NCBI GenBank assembly: GCA_029099805.1
Contig: JAQXOR010000127.1
Coordinates: 1 to 64,000, forward strand
Source of the DNA: Lachnospiraceae bacterium
GTDB taxonomy: Bacteria > Bacillota > Clostridia > Lachnospirales > Lachnospiraceae
Length of the DNA: 64,000 bases
Direction: 5' to 3'
The translations under genes were made by a program, and so were the position numbers. The notes beneath the pieces are model-generated. The model had not been told where the DNA came from. It did no database searches and saw only the letters and a program-made list of their open reading frames with translations. Shown here piece by piece: positions 25,685-34,294 of the stretch (positions within the stretch are counted from its first letter, which is position 1; each line of letters starts with the position of its first letter).

Positions 25685-27160
25685 TCAGATAATGAAACAT
25701 ATTACGCCACCGTTACTTTCATTTATTATTTTTTCAATCGACTCCTGTAGTTTTGTCTGACATTCTTCATTAATATTTCCGATTTTTGCGTTTACTCCTT
25801 CTTCCACCAGCTTATCAACTGTCTTTCCGAAAATACTTGCGGCACGGAGTCCTTCTTCTCCCTGCTCTCCCTGCTTTTCCATATAGGCAATCAAATCCTT
25901 CGCCTGCTCTTCACTTCCTACAATCGGCGCAATCTCCGTCACGATATCTGCCTGTATCATATGAATTGACGGCGCTGTCGCCCGTATTTTTACCCCGAAT
26001 TTTCCGCCCTGCCTGATAAGCTCCGGTGTCGAAATTTTGATTTGACCTGCTTCCGGCAAAACTACACCGTAGCCTTTCCCTTCTACCTCTTCGCATGCCA
26101 CAGCGATTTTCTCATACTCCTTGCGCCGGTTTGCAAGTTCTTTCAGCACCTGATAAAACCGATGCTCCCCGGTTACATCGCAGCCAAGTAATTCACTTAA
26201 CATTTGATAGTAATATTCCCGCTTCGGCTTCAGGCTATACTCCACCCTGCCGTTTTCCATTGATACGACGGCGGGTAAAATGCGTTCAAAATATGTACCG
26301 GACGGGAAGTCCTTCTGTTCTCTGACATCACGTATTCTGCGATTTCGCAACAATAACGTTTTGGCATGCTCCATTGCTTCCTTTTTGATTTCACTCGTAT
26401 TATCCAGAAGCTCCACCCATTTCGGCAGATGAAACATCATCTCACTGACCGGGAATGCCGCAAGTAATTCTTCTAAAATACCGGTAAGCTCTGTTCTTCC
26501 GAGCCTTGTACAATCCGTCGGTAAAACAGTTACATCATAACGTTCTGATAATGTGCGTGCTAGCGTTTCGGTCTCTGCCGCCCGTGGTCTGGCAGAGTTT
26601 AATAAAACAATAAACGGCTTTCCGAGACGCTTCAGTTCGTTAATGGTTCGTTCCTCCGGTGCCTCATAGTTTTCTCTGGTAAGCTCCCCAAAGCTTCCGT
26701 CCGCTGTAACCAGAACGCCTACCGTAGAATGTTCTTTTATTACCTTTCCCGTACCGATTTCCGCCGCCTTGGTAAACGGTATTTCACTGTCCGACCAGGG
26801 AGTTTTAATCATCCGTTCCTTTTCTCCCTCCATATGACCGGCCGCCCCCTCTACCATATAGCCGACACAATCAATCAGACGAATCTTTACACCGGTTCCG
26901 TCCGGAAACGTAAGCTTTGCAGCCTCCTTCGGAATGAATTTCGGCTCGGTAGTCATGATGGTACGCCCCTGTGCCGACTGCGGCAATTCATCGGTTGCCC
27001 TTATTTTTTCTGCCTCTTCCGTCATAACCGGAAGCACCATTTCGTCCATAAAATGCTTGATAAATGTTGATTTTCCGGTTCTCACCGGCCCAACCACTCC
27101 TATGTAAATCTCTCCGCCGGTTCGCAGCCTCATGTCTTTGTATAAATCAAACGTTTCCAT
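25685..27160 (-). CDS. spoIVA: Stage IV sporulation protein A (spore coat ATPase)
   Basis: SpoIVA polymerises on the forespore surface to form the coat basement layer. The start ATG gives METFDLYKDM and 491 aa, almost the same as the B. subtilis protein (492 aa). The Walker A GPVRTGKST, Walker B-like RLIDCVGYMVEGAAGH and LNSARP base-recognition region are present; the C-terminus ends GGVICFII, as the family does. An upstream in-frame start would run into the promoter hairpin. It marks the organism as carrying a sporulation programme. Promoter and terminator overlap in a striking way (separate entries). Confidence 0.97.
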   Translation of the reverse strand: METFDLYKDMRLRTGGEIYIGVVGPVRTGKSTFIKHFMDEMVLPVMTEEAEKIRATDELPQSAQGRTIMTTEPKFIPKEAAKLTFPDGTGVKIRLIDCVGYMVEGAAGHMEGEKERMIKTPWSDSEIPFTKAAEIGTGKVIKEHSTVGVLVTADGSFGELTRENYEAPEERTINELKRLGKPFIVLLNSARPRAAETETLARTLSERYDVTVLPTDCTRLGRTELTGILEELLAAFPVSEMMFHLPKWVELLDNTSEIKKEAMEHAKTLLLRNRRIRDVREQKDFPSGTYFERILPAVVSMENGRVEYSLKPKREYYYQMLSELLGCDVTGEHRFYQVLKELANRRKEYEKIAVACEEVEGKGYGVVLPEAGQIKISTPELIRQGGKFGVKIRATAPSIHMIQADIVTEIAPIVGSEEQAKDLIAYMEKQGEQGEEGLRAASIFGKTVDKLVEEGVNAKIGNINEECQTKLQESIEKIINESNGGVICFII

Positions 27161-27164
27161 AAAA

Positions 27165-27210
27165 AAATCCCCCTCGGCTCTGCTGTTACAGTATATGCCG
27201 CAGGGGATTT
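27165..27210 (-). terminator. gpsA terminator whose 3' arm holds the spoIVA SD
   Basis: Minus-strand stem AAATCCCC (27203-27210) with GGGGATTT (27165-27172), extended by a U-G pair, one mismatch and CGGC/GCCG, an 18-base loop, then a TTTTTTT tract that runs up to the spoIVA ATG. The spoIVA SD GAGGGGG is in the 3' arm, so it would be paired in any transcript that reads through from gpsA. Confidence 0.8.
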
Positions 27211-27219
27211 CATTTATTC
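27190..27219 (-). promoter_or_regulatory. Probable SigE promoter of spoIVA
   Basis: Minus-strand GAATAAAT (27212-27219), 14-base spacer, CATATACT (27190-27197), close to the Bacillus SigE pattern (ATA-type -35, CATAnnnT -10). The B. subtilis spoIVA gene is SigE-controlled. The -35 overlaps the gpsA stop, and the -10 lies at the left edge of the terminator loop. Confidence 0.65.
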
Positions 27220-28227
27220 CCAACTAAGAGAACTATATTCCGTTACCTTTTCCCGCACCAGTAAATCCGCCAGTGCTTCCTTCACTTCTTTTCCGTCAAA
27301 TAAAACCGCATTTACCTGTTCCACAATCGGCATCTCCACACCATACTTTTTCGCAAGTGCCAACGCCGCCTGCGCGGAATTTACGCCTTCTACCACCTGA
27401 CCGACTTCCTTTTTTGCCTCCTCCAGTGATTTCCCTTTTCCGAGAAGAAATCCCGCATTATGATTACGGCTATGTGTACTGGTACAGGTAACAATGAGGT
27501 CTCCGATACCGGAAAGTCCCGCAAATGTCTCCTGGCGGGCTCCCATTGCCTCTCCGAGTCTGGCAATTTCAACAATTCCACGGGTAATCAGTGCGGCCTT
27601 CGTATTATCACCGAATCCCAGTCCGTCAATAATCCCGGCGGCCAGGGCGATTACATTCTTTAAGGCTCCTCCCAGTTCAATTCCCATAACGTCCGGGCTC
27701 GTATACACGCGAAAATACTGATTCATAAACATATCCTGAACAAATTGAGCGATTTTTTTGTCCTGAGCACCTACCACTACCGTAGTCGGGATAAATCTGC
27801 TTACCTCCTCGGCATGGCTGGGTCCCGAAATCACCGCTACCTTTGCCTGCGGAATCTCCTCGGAGATAATATCGGTCATTGTATGAAGTGTCCCGTTCTC
27901 AATCCCCTTCGATGCATTTACAATCACCGTTCCGTCCGGAATATACGGCGAAAACGCCCCTGAAACCTCTCTTACCTTTGGAGAAATTACTGTATTAACA
28001 ATCAAATCCGGTGCATTTTCTACCGCCTCTGCGTAATCATTTGTTAATCTCACACTATTCGGCAGTACCGCCCCCGGAAGGTTTTTGATTTCTTTTCTGT
28101 TTTTTTGTAATGCATCGGTTTCCTCACGGAATTTTGACCAGAGAGTAACCTCATGACCGTTATCTGCAAGCAATATTGTAAGAGCAACGCCCCATGTGCC
28201 TGCTCCCAAAACCGTGACCTTTTTCAT
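27214..28227 (-). CDS. gpsA: Glycerol-3-phosphate dehydrogenase [NAD(P)+]
   Basis: Reduces dihydroxyacetone phosphate to sn-glycerol-3-phosphate for phospholipid synthesis. The Rossmann motif GAGTWGVAL opens the protein (about 7-15), followed by the catalytic-Lys regions NASKGIE and IELGGALKNVIALAAG. The ATG chosen (MKKVTVLG) has AGGTGG upstream; seven additional upstream residues are not conserved. At 337 aa it is normal. It is 77 bases downstream of plsY, whose enzyme uses its product. Confidence 0.97.
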   Translation of the reverse strand: MKKVTVLGAGTWGVALTILLADNGHEVTLWSKFREETDALQKNRKEIKNLPGAVLPNSVRLTNDYAEAVENAPDLIVNTVISPKVREVSGAFSPYIPDGTVIVNASKGIENGTLHTMTDIISEEIPQAKVAVISGPSHAEEVSRFIPTTVVVGAQDKKIAQFVQDMFMNQYFRVYTSPDVMGIELGGALKNVIALAAGIIDGLGFGDNTKAALITRGIVEIARLGEAMGARQETFAGLSGIGDLIVTCTSTHSRNHNAGFLLGKGKSLEEAKKEVGQVVEGVNSAQAALALAKKYGVEMPIVEQVNAVLFDGKEVKEALADLLVREKVTEYSSLSWE

Positions 28228-28304
28228 ACTTTCCACCTGTCTGTGCACAACATGTACACACAGTCCTTTCCTTTCATGTTTCGATAAATGCCGGTTTCCT
28301 GCAT

Positions 28305-28973
28305 TTATTGTTCCGATGTATTCTCCTGTCCTTCCTGCACTCCGGAATCTGCAGCTGCAAGATTCACCTTCTGACCGATTTTATTCTCTGTACCGTTCAA
28401 AAGACGCTTTATATTGGTTCTATGTGTATAAAACGCCAAAATAGCAAATACGGCGCTCACACAGAGCATATGCCAGTCTCCGGGTCTTGTAAGTGCCACA
28501 AAAACAACAAACTCAAGCTCCATAACAAGAGAACCGAGTGATACATAACGCGTAATCGCCAGAATTGTAAAAAAGGTAACAAGGCAAATCAGGGAAAGTC
28601 GCCAGTCAAAGGTAATAATCGCACCGCACAGAACGGCGATTCCCTTTCCTCCTTTAAAGTGCAGATAGAACGGAAAAGTATGACCGAGTACTGCGCCAAG
28701 CGCTGTATATAAGCCTAAGAGCTCTGCATACGGCACTCCCCGGAATATCAGAAATTTAACCAGCAGAACCGGAACCGCACACTTTAGTACATCGCCAAGA
28801 AGCGTAATCAACGCTGCCTTTTTCCCAAGTGTCCGAAGTGCGTTTGTAGTGCCTACATTACCACTCCCGTACTTTCTGATATCCACCTTTTTGGTCTTTC
28901 CGACAATATAGCCGGTAGAAATACAGCCAAATCCATACCCTAAAATCAAACAAATTGCAATCCGCCAAATCAT
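28305..28973 (-). CDS. plsY: Glycerol-3-phosphate acyltransferase PlsY
   Basis: Integral membrane enzyme that transfers the acyl group of acyl-phosphate to glycerol-3-phosphate, the first step of phosphatidate synthesis. Conserved blocks are SGNVGTTNALRTLG (about 37-50), GHTFPFYLHFKGGKGIA (about 98-114) and SLGSLVMELEF later. Several predicted membrane helices and 222 aa fit the family; the charged 15-20 residue C-terminal tail is extra. The neighbours der and gpsA are the usual ones. Confidence 0.96.
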   Translation of the reverse strand: MIWRIAICLILGYGFGCISTGYIVGKTKKVDIRKYGSGNVGTTNALRTLGKKAALITLLGDVLKCAVPVLLVKFLIFRGVPYAELLGLYTALGAVLGHTFPFYLHFKGGKGIAVLCGAIITFDWRLSLICLVTFFTILAITRYVSLGSLVMELEFVVFVALTRPGDWHMLCVSAVFAILAFYTHRTNIKRLLNGTENKIGQKVNLAAADSGVQEGQENTSEQ

Positions 28974-29010
28974 ATCCCTTATCCTGCCATTTCCTCTGTA
29001 CTAATTCCGA

Positions 29011-30339
29011 TTATTTTGATTCCGCGCGTTCCCTGATAATAAACTTTAAGGAAGTACCCGTAAATCCGAAGGTTTCCCGCACCTTGTTCTCAATATAGCG
29101 CTGATACGAAAAATGCATCAGTTCCTTGTTGTTCACAAACAGAACAAAGGTAGGCGGACATACCGCCACCTGCGTCATAAAGAAAATCTTTAAGCGCTTT
29201 CCTTTATCTGACGGCGGCTGCTGTAAAGAGGTCGCCTCCATCAGAATCTCATTCAGAACACCCGTCTGGATACGGAGCGTTCTGCTCTGAATTACCAGAT
29301 CGATTTTCTCAAACAGTTTTGACATGCGCTGTCCGGTCAATGCCGAAATGAAAACTATTTCCGCATACGGAATAAAGGAAAGTATCTCACGAATCCGCTC
29401 CGTCTGCCGGTAAATCGTCTTATCATCCTTATTTTCTACCGCATCCCACTTATTGACCGCAATGATAATTCCCTTTCCGCGCTCATGGGCAATTCCGGCA
29501 ATTTTAGCATCCTGCTCGGTAACTCCCTCCGTTGCATCAATTACAACTACCACAACATCCGCACGCTCTACAGCAGTTACCGTACGAATAATACTAAAGC
29601 GTTCCAGTTCCTCTTTTATCTTATTCTTTCTGCGCAGACCTGCCGTATCGATAAAAATATACTCTTTTTCATCATATTTCACTACAGTATCAATGGCATC
29701 CCTGGTGGTACCTGCGATATCCGATACAATCACACGGTTTTCACCGGTCAATTTATTGATAATGGATGATTTTCCGACATTCGGCTTACCGACAACCGCA
29801 ATCTTCGGAAGCTCTTCTGCTTCTTCGCCGTCTGAAGGCTCCGGAAAATGCTCGACAACAGCATCAAGCAACTCTCCAAACCCAAGTCTGGAAGCCCCGG
29901 ATACCGCAATCGGGTCACCGATACCGAGATTATAAAACTCGTATACATCGGCCTGCATTTTTTCGAAATCATCTACCTTATTCACCGTAAGGACTACCGG
30001 CTTGCCGGAACGGCGAAGCATATCTGCTACTTTGAAGTCGGCATCCACCAGCCCCATACGTACATCGGTCAGAAATACAATAACGTCAGCGGTATCAATG
30101 GCAATTTGTGCCTGCTCCCGCATATACGTCAGCATCTTATCTTTGGTCTCCGGCTCAATACCACCGGTATCAATCATGGTAAACTTATAGTTCAGCCAGG
30201 TTACATCCGCATAAATACGGTCACGGGTTACCCCCGGATAATCCTTTACAATTGAAATACGTTCCCCCGCAAGGGCATTAAATAACGTGGACTTACCGAC
30301 ATTCGGGCGTCCCACGATAGCTACAATCGGATTACTCAT
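29011..30339 (-). CDS. der: Ribosome biogenesis GTPase Der (EngA)
   Basis: Tandem-GTPase factor for 50S assembly. The first G domain has GRPNVGKSTLFN (G1), DTGG (G3) and NKVD (G4); the second has GKPNVGKSSIIN, DTAG and NKWD. A C-terminal KH-like domain ends FTGTSLKFIIRER, which contacts rRNA in the family. At 442 aa it is standard. The gene is 33 bases from the preceding DUF512 gene. Confidence 0.98.
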   Translation of the reverse strand: MSNPIVAIVGRPNVGKSTLFNALAGERISIVKDYPGVTRDRIYADVTWLNYKFTMIDTGGIEPETKDKMLTYMREQAQIAIDTADVIVFLTDVRMGLVDADFKVADMLRRSGKPVVLTVNKVDDFEKMQADVYEFYNLGIGDPIAVSGASRLGFGELLDAVVEHFPEPSDGEEAEELPKIAVVGKPNVGKSSIINKLTGENRVIVSDIAGTTRDAIDTVVKYDEKEYIFIDTAGLRRKNKIKEELERFSIIRTVTAVERADVVVVVIDATEGVTEQDAKIAGIAHERGKGIIIAVNKWDAVENKDDKTIYRQTERIREILSFIPYAEIVFISALTGQRMSKLFEKIDLVIQSRTLRIQTGVLNEILMEATSLQQPPSDKGKRLKIFFMTQVAVCPPTFVLFVNNKELMHFSYQRYIENKVRETFGFTGTSLKFIIRERAESK

Positions 30340-30371
30340 CTCAGGATTTTGTCCTTTCTATTCTCTGTATA

Positions 30372-31688
30372 CTACTCAATCACCGCACGTACCAGTGCCT
30401 CTCCATCTGATTTTACAATACCTACTCGGGTTTGTAAAGCCTTTTCCACATCAGAAATTCTCAAATCATCCAGAAATACATCCTCTCCGCTTCGAAGCAG
30501 CACCTCCGGAAGCAGTAAAACATCTCCCAGCGCCCGGCCCTTGAGCTGTGCAATAATATCCTGTCCGGTCAATAAGCCGGCTACCGTAATTCGTTCTCCA
30601 AAGAAGTGATTGATAATCGTAACAACCTCTGCCTCGATGTTCGGATATTTTTTTTGAATTTTTTTAATCTGCTCAGAAATGACCGGTGCCGCCAATACAC
30701 CGGTAGCAAGCGTCAGCTTCCGTATCCGGTTATCTCCGCAACACTCTGCAAGGTACGCATCTACCTCTTCGTTTAACAGCCGGATCATTCCCACACCGTT
30801 TTCCAACTGCGGGTAGCCCTCATACTCTTCCTCCGACGGCAACGCAAGCCCTGCCAGTATATACCATTCATCACTGGCATGAATCATACGGGTACCATAC
30901 TCTTTCAGAATAATCCTCTGCCACTTTGCAATGACCTCCAGTACCTTTGCGGCATCCTCTTTTGAAAACGGTTCAATCTGCGTCAGACCTTCCCGGTACT
31001 TTGTCATACCGATTGGCACTACGGAAACACTTTGCATCAGCGGCAGATACGCTGTCAGATCATGTATGGTGCGTTCCAGCTCTGCTCCGTCATTATAGCC
31101 CTTACAAAGCACGATCTGACCGTTCATTTCCAGTCCCGCATCATAAAACCGCTGAAGCTTTGTTAATGCCTCACCGGCAAAGCGGTTATTTAACATTTTA
31201 CAGCGGAGCTCCGGATTCGTGGTATGAACGGAAATGTTAATCGGGGAAAGCTTATAAAACAAAATCCGCTCCATATCCTCTTCGGAAAGATTCGTTAACG
31301 TGATATAATTTCCCTGTAAAAAGGAAAGCCTCGCATCATCATCCTTAAAATATAACGTATCGCGCATTCCGGGCGGCATCTGGTCAATAAAGCAGAAAAT
31401 ACATTTATTCCGACAGGAGCGGTACTCATCCATTAAACCGTCTTCAAATACCAGCCCCAGGTCTTCATACGCATCCTTCTCAATTTCAAGCTCCCATTCT
31501 TCACCGTCTGCCTTACGGATAAGCAGCGTAAGCTCCTCATCCTCAGATAAGTACCGGTAATCAAACACATCCTTGATTGGCTGCTCATTAATCGAAACCA
31601 ACACATCCCCGGCTTCAATTTCCAGCTCCTGCGCAATGCTTCCCGGAATTACTCCGTTAATTCTATGTTCCTGTAGTTTCTTTGCCAT
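30372..31688 (-). CDS. DUF512 family PDZ / radical-SAM-like protein
   Basis: A conserved Clostridial protein of unknown reaction. The N-terminal PDZ-like part (INGVIPGSIAQELEIEAGD) is followed by an Fe-S motif C-x3-C-x2-C (CRNKCIFCFIDQ, about 95-106) of the radical SAM type and the DUF512 domain. The chosen ATG (MAKKLQEH) follows AGAGGCATTT; an in-frame TTG seven codons earlier lacks an SD. It is in the der operon, as in many Clostridia. I know of no established substrate. Confidence 0.9.
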   Translation of the reverse strand: MAKKLQEHRINGVIPGSIAQELEIEAGDVLVSINEQPIKDVFDYRYLSEDEELTLLIRKADGEEWELEIEKDAYEDLGLVFEDGLMDEYRSCRNKCIFCFIDQMPPGMRDTLYFKDDDARLSFLQGNYITLTNLSEEDMERILFYKLSPINISVHTTNPELRCKMLNNRFAGEALTKLQRFYDAGLEMNGQIVLCKGYNDGAELERTIHDLTAYLPLMQSVSVVPIGMTKYREGLTQIEPFSKEDAAKVLEVIAKWQRIILKEYGTRMIHASDEWYILAGLALPSEEEYEGYPQLENGVGMIRLLNEEVDAYLAECCGDNRIRKLTLATGVLAAPVISEQIKKIQKKYPNIEAEVVTIINHFFGERITVAGLLTGQDIIAQLKGRALGDVLLLPEVLLRSGEDVFLDDLRISDVEKALQTRVGIVKSDGEALVRAVIE

Positions 31689-31762
31689 AAATGCCTCTTT
31701 CTCTAACAATACCGATTTCAGATTCCGTACCTGCCAGCTGTACGATACCTCTTCCGTTCCTT

Positions 31763-32608
31763 CTAATCTGACAGCATCAGAAAGCCCGCCAGACTGCCTC
31801 TGTCATTTCCGGTCACCCGATGGGAAAATAATACATCGGAGTGACATCTGGTACAAACGCCTCCAATTACAATATTTTCAGGTCTTACTCCCGTCTCTTC
31901 CAGGATGATACGGTTCACCTTCCATAAATCCAGCTGACAGGCACCTTCCGCTCTCTGCTCCCGTGTCTGCTTTGCAGCTTCCGGGTACTCCGTCATAAAC
32001 TGCTGCGCCACTTCACCGCCGACAGTATAGCAGTCACCGCAGATAGAAACACCGACATATGCCTCAATGTTCTGTGGCAGACTGCCGAATTCTTTTTCCA
32101 TCGTCTGTACCGTCTTCTCTGCAATTCTACCTATCGTACCGCGCCAGCCTGCATGCGCCGTGCCGATTGCCCGTGCCACCGGATCGTAGAAAAACAACGG
32201 CACGCAGTCCGCACCGAACACCGCCAGTGCCACTCCCGTCTCGTTTGTTATCTGGGCATCCACACAGGAATACTCTCTTGGTCTTACAATTCCTTTCCCA
32301 CAGTCTGCCTTTCCGGCCTTACGTACTACCACTTCGTGCACCTGATCCGGCAGCACGACCTGTTCTTTTGTAATGCCTATCGCAGAACAAATCCTGTCAT
32401 AATTCTCTAACACCTCTTCTTCGGAATCTCCTCTGCCAAATCCCAGATTCATGGACGAAAAAATCCCTTTGCTTACTCCTCCTACTCTTGTAGAACAGCC
32501 GTGCTTTACTCCGGGATGTTCTGCAAGACGGCGAAAAAACAAATAGGGAACCTCTGTATTTGAAACTGCCATCTCCTTCGTGGCAAGCATTTCCAAACTA
32601 TACTTCAT
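31763..32608 (-). CDS. pgeF: Peptidoglycan editing factor PgeF / YfiH-type laccase-domain protein
   Basis: Member of the YlmD/YfiH (former multicopper polyphenol oxidase) family; proven members remove misplaced L-Ser from peptidoglycan precursors or act on nucleosides. Metal-site motifs are VFGADCVPLFFYD and GTAHAGWRGT, with a later ICGDCYTVG and VGGVCTRCHSD. At 281 aa it is normal. SD AGGAG overlaps the end of yraN region spacing (12 bases). Confidence 0.93.
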   Translation of the reverse strand: MKYSLEMLATKEMAVSNTEVPYLFFRRLAEHPGVKHGCSTRVGGVSKGIFSSMNLGFGRGDSEEEVLENYDRICSAIGITKEQVVLPDQVHEVVVRKAGKADCGKGIVRPREYSCVDAQITNETGVALAVFGADCVPLFFYDPVARAIGTAHAGWRGTIGRIAEKTVQTMEKEFGSLPQNIEAYVGVSICGDCYTVGGEVAQQFMTEYPEAAKQTREQRAEGACQLDLWKVNRIILEETGVRPENIVIGGVCTRCHSDVLFSHRVTGNDRGSLAGFLMLSD

Positions 32609-32620
32609 ACCTCTGCTCCT

Positions 32621-33043
32621 CTACAGCCAGAATGCATTTTCTGTGATGCGAATCTCATCCCTTCTCACGCCTGCCACATCAAACCGGCACGGCGTGTCAA
32701 AAGGAATCCTGTTTTGATACATATAATACTTTGCAGCTGCAAGAATCCGCTGCTGCTTTCTGTAATTCACAGCCTCCTCCGGCGCACCAAAACGCTCATC
32801 CCCACGATATTTTACCTCAATAAAGACAAGATATCCGTCTTTTCTTGCGATAATGTCGATTTCTCCGTGTCTGGAATAAAAGTTTCTTGCAAGGATTTCA
32901 TAACCGTTTTTACGTAAATATTCCTGTACCCTGGTCTCCTGCTGATTACCGATATACCGTCGATTCCGGACATTTATTTCTTCCTGCTTCGCATTTGCCG
33001 CTTTATTTAAGCTATTTTTCATTCCCACCGTTTCCCTTTTCAT
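32621..33043 (-). CDS. yraN: YraN family endonuclease-like protein (UPF0102)
   Basis: A small protein with a restriction-endonuclease-like fold, thought to act in DNA processing. Catalytic pattern: E in TRVQEYLRKNGYEIL, D in RHGEIDIIARKDGYLVFIEVK (split E-x-D...E-x-K). A poorly conserved basic N-terminal extension of about 25 residues precedes the domain; the first ATG has AGGAAA, and the MKNS ATG eight residues later (GGTGGGA) is an alternative. It sits near rnhB and pgeF, the usual neighbourhood. Confidence 0.9.
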   Translation of the reverse strand: MKRETVGMKNSLNKAANAKQEEINVRNRRYIGNQQETRVQEYLRKNGYEILARNFYSRHGEIDIIARKDGYLVFIEVKYRGDERFGAPEEAVNYRKQQRILAAAKYYMYQNRIPFDTPCRFDVAGVRRDEIRITENAFWL

Positions 33044-33094
33044 ACGTTTCCTATCTTATACCCTGCTGTCCGTTTTCCGGACTCCGGGTTCTTT

Positions 33095-33379
33095 CTATAC
33101 TGACTTCTTTACTTTGTCCTTGATTTTATCTACCTTATCAACAAATAACAGAACCTCTGCCACCACCTCATACAGCTCCGGAGGTATGGCATCTCCGATT
33201 TCCAGCTTGGAAAGAGTACCTGCCAGCTTATCATCCTTATGGAGCGGCACATTCTCTTCTACCGCACGCTCAATGATTTTCTCAGCAACATAACCTCTGC
33301 CGGATGCCACAATTTTCGGCGCATCCTCGGAAGGCTCATATTCGAGCGCAACCGCAATTTTATTCTTCTGCTCTTCCAA
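33095..33379 (-). CDS. ylqH: Stand-alone FlhB C-terminal-like protein (YlqH)
   Basis: A homologue of the cytoplasmic domain of the flagellar export switch FlhB/YscU, here only 94 aa and lacking membrane helices and the NPTH self-cleavage site (KIAVALEYEP is at that point). Conserved GRGYVAEKIIERA and IPPELYEVVAEVL confirm the family. Start: a TTG (LEEQKNK) eight bases after GGGGAGG; an upstream GTG is inside the SD and an ATG there is out of frame. Its role is unknown; it is part of the rnhB-ylqF neighbourhood in many Firmicutes. Confidence 0.85.
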   Translation of the reverse strand: MEEQKNKIAVALEYEPSEDAPKIVASGRGYVAEKIIERAVEENVPLHKDDKLAGTLSKLEIGDAIPPELYEVVAEVLLFVDKVDKIKDKVKKSV

Positions 33380-33411
33380 ACATGCCACCTCCCCGGCTTT
33401 GTGATTTATCC

Positions 33412-33440
33412 TAAGGAAACACTGATTATTTCAGCGCTTA
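33412..33440 (-). repeat. Solo terminal hairpin related to the MITE-like element
   Basis: The minus strand reads TAAGCGCTGA-AATAAT-CAGTGTTTCCTTA; it resembles the right terminal hairpin of the 121-bp elements (CTAAGGAAGCACTGA...). Its first three bases are the rnhB stop codon. It could act as a weak terminator between rnhB and ylqH. Confidence 0.5.
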
Positions 33441-34232
33441 CTCCCCTAAAATTCCCTTAATAAAGCTACGTCTGTGAATCGGGCAGGGCCCATCGGCACG
33501 AAGCTTTTCCATATGCTCCGCAGAACCATAGCCTTTATTTCCCGCAAAGCCATAGCCCGGATAAACCTTGTCAAACTCTACCATCATCCGATCTCGCGTT
33601 ACCTTTGCCACAACGCTTGCTGCCGCAATAGACAAGCTCTTGGCATCTCCCTTGATAATCGGCACCTGTCGCACGTTCTTGCCCGGAAAAAGTTCTGCTA
33701 CTCCGGGGATTGTTACCGCATCATTTAATAAAACATCCGGTGCCCCGCACGACTCGGCTGTTTTTACAATAGCTTCCCGCATGGCACGATACGTTGCCTG
33801 CAGGATATTAATTTCGTCAATGACCGTATGCGATACACAACCGATACCATAAGCCACTGCTTTCTCAAGAATCTCCGGAAATAATTCCTCTCTCTTTTTT
33901 TCAGACAACTGCTTGGAATCATTCAGATATAAAATCCTGCATTCCTTTGGAAGCACCACACAGGCAGCCACTACAGGTCCCGCAAGAGGACCTCTGCCCA
34001 CCTCATCAATGCCGCACACTATATTGTATGCCCCGTATTCCCGCTCATAGACGAGCATACCGTCCACTCTGGCACATTCCGCCAGAAACTTTTCCTTTCT
34101 CTTTCTTGCCTGCTCTATCAGCTTTGCAACACTGCCTCTGGTATCCTCTGCATACCGCGCAATCACCGTTTCCAGTTCATCCGGTGAAGCATTTGACAAT
34201 GCCGCCTTAATCGCATCTATCTTTTCCGCCAT
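33438..34232 (-). CDS. rnhB: Ribonuclease HII
   Basis: Removes RNA from RNA:DNA junctions and single ribonucleotides. The catalytic D-E pair is in GIDEVGRGPLAGP, with LNDSKQLSEKKRE, the third Asp in VLLNDAV and AKSLSIAAASVVAKVTRD. An N-terminal ~65-residue helical extension precedes the core, as in the Bacillus type. ATG (MAEKIDA) follows GGGGG; an earlier start would add eight residues without an SD. Confidence 0.96.
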   Translation of the reverse strand: MAEKIDAIKAALSNASPDELETVIARYAEDTRGSVAKLIEQARKRKEKFLAECARVDGMLVYEREYGAYNIVCGIDEVGRGPLAGPVVAACVVLPKECRILYLNDSKQLSEKKREELFPEILEKAVAYGIGCVSHTVIDEINILQATYRAMREAIVKTAESCGAPDVLLNDAVTIPGVAELFPGKNVRQVPIIKGDAKSLSIAAASVVAKVTRDRMMVEFDKVYPGYGFAGNKGYGSAEHMEKLRADGPCPIHRRSFIKGILGE

Positions 34233-34294
34233 AACGCCCCCGTACTTTCGCAACACTGTTCCTGCATTTATTCAGCCTTTGCTGTCTTTTCGGT

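Noticed and set aside
25685-27223. Longer spoIVA start (extra 21 residues)
   Set aside because: The extension would translate the promoter/terminator hairpin and has no SD; the ATG at 27160 gives the usual family length.
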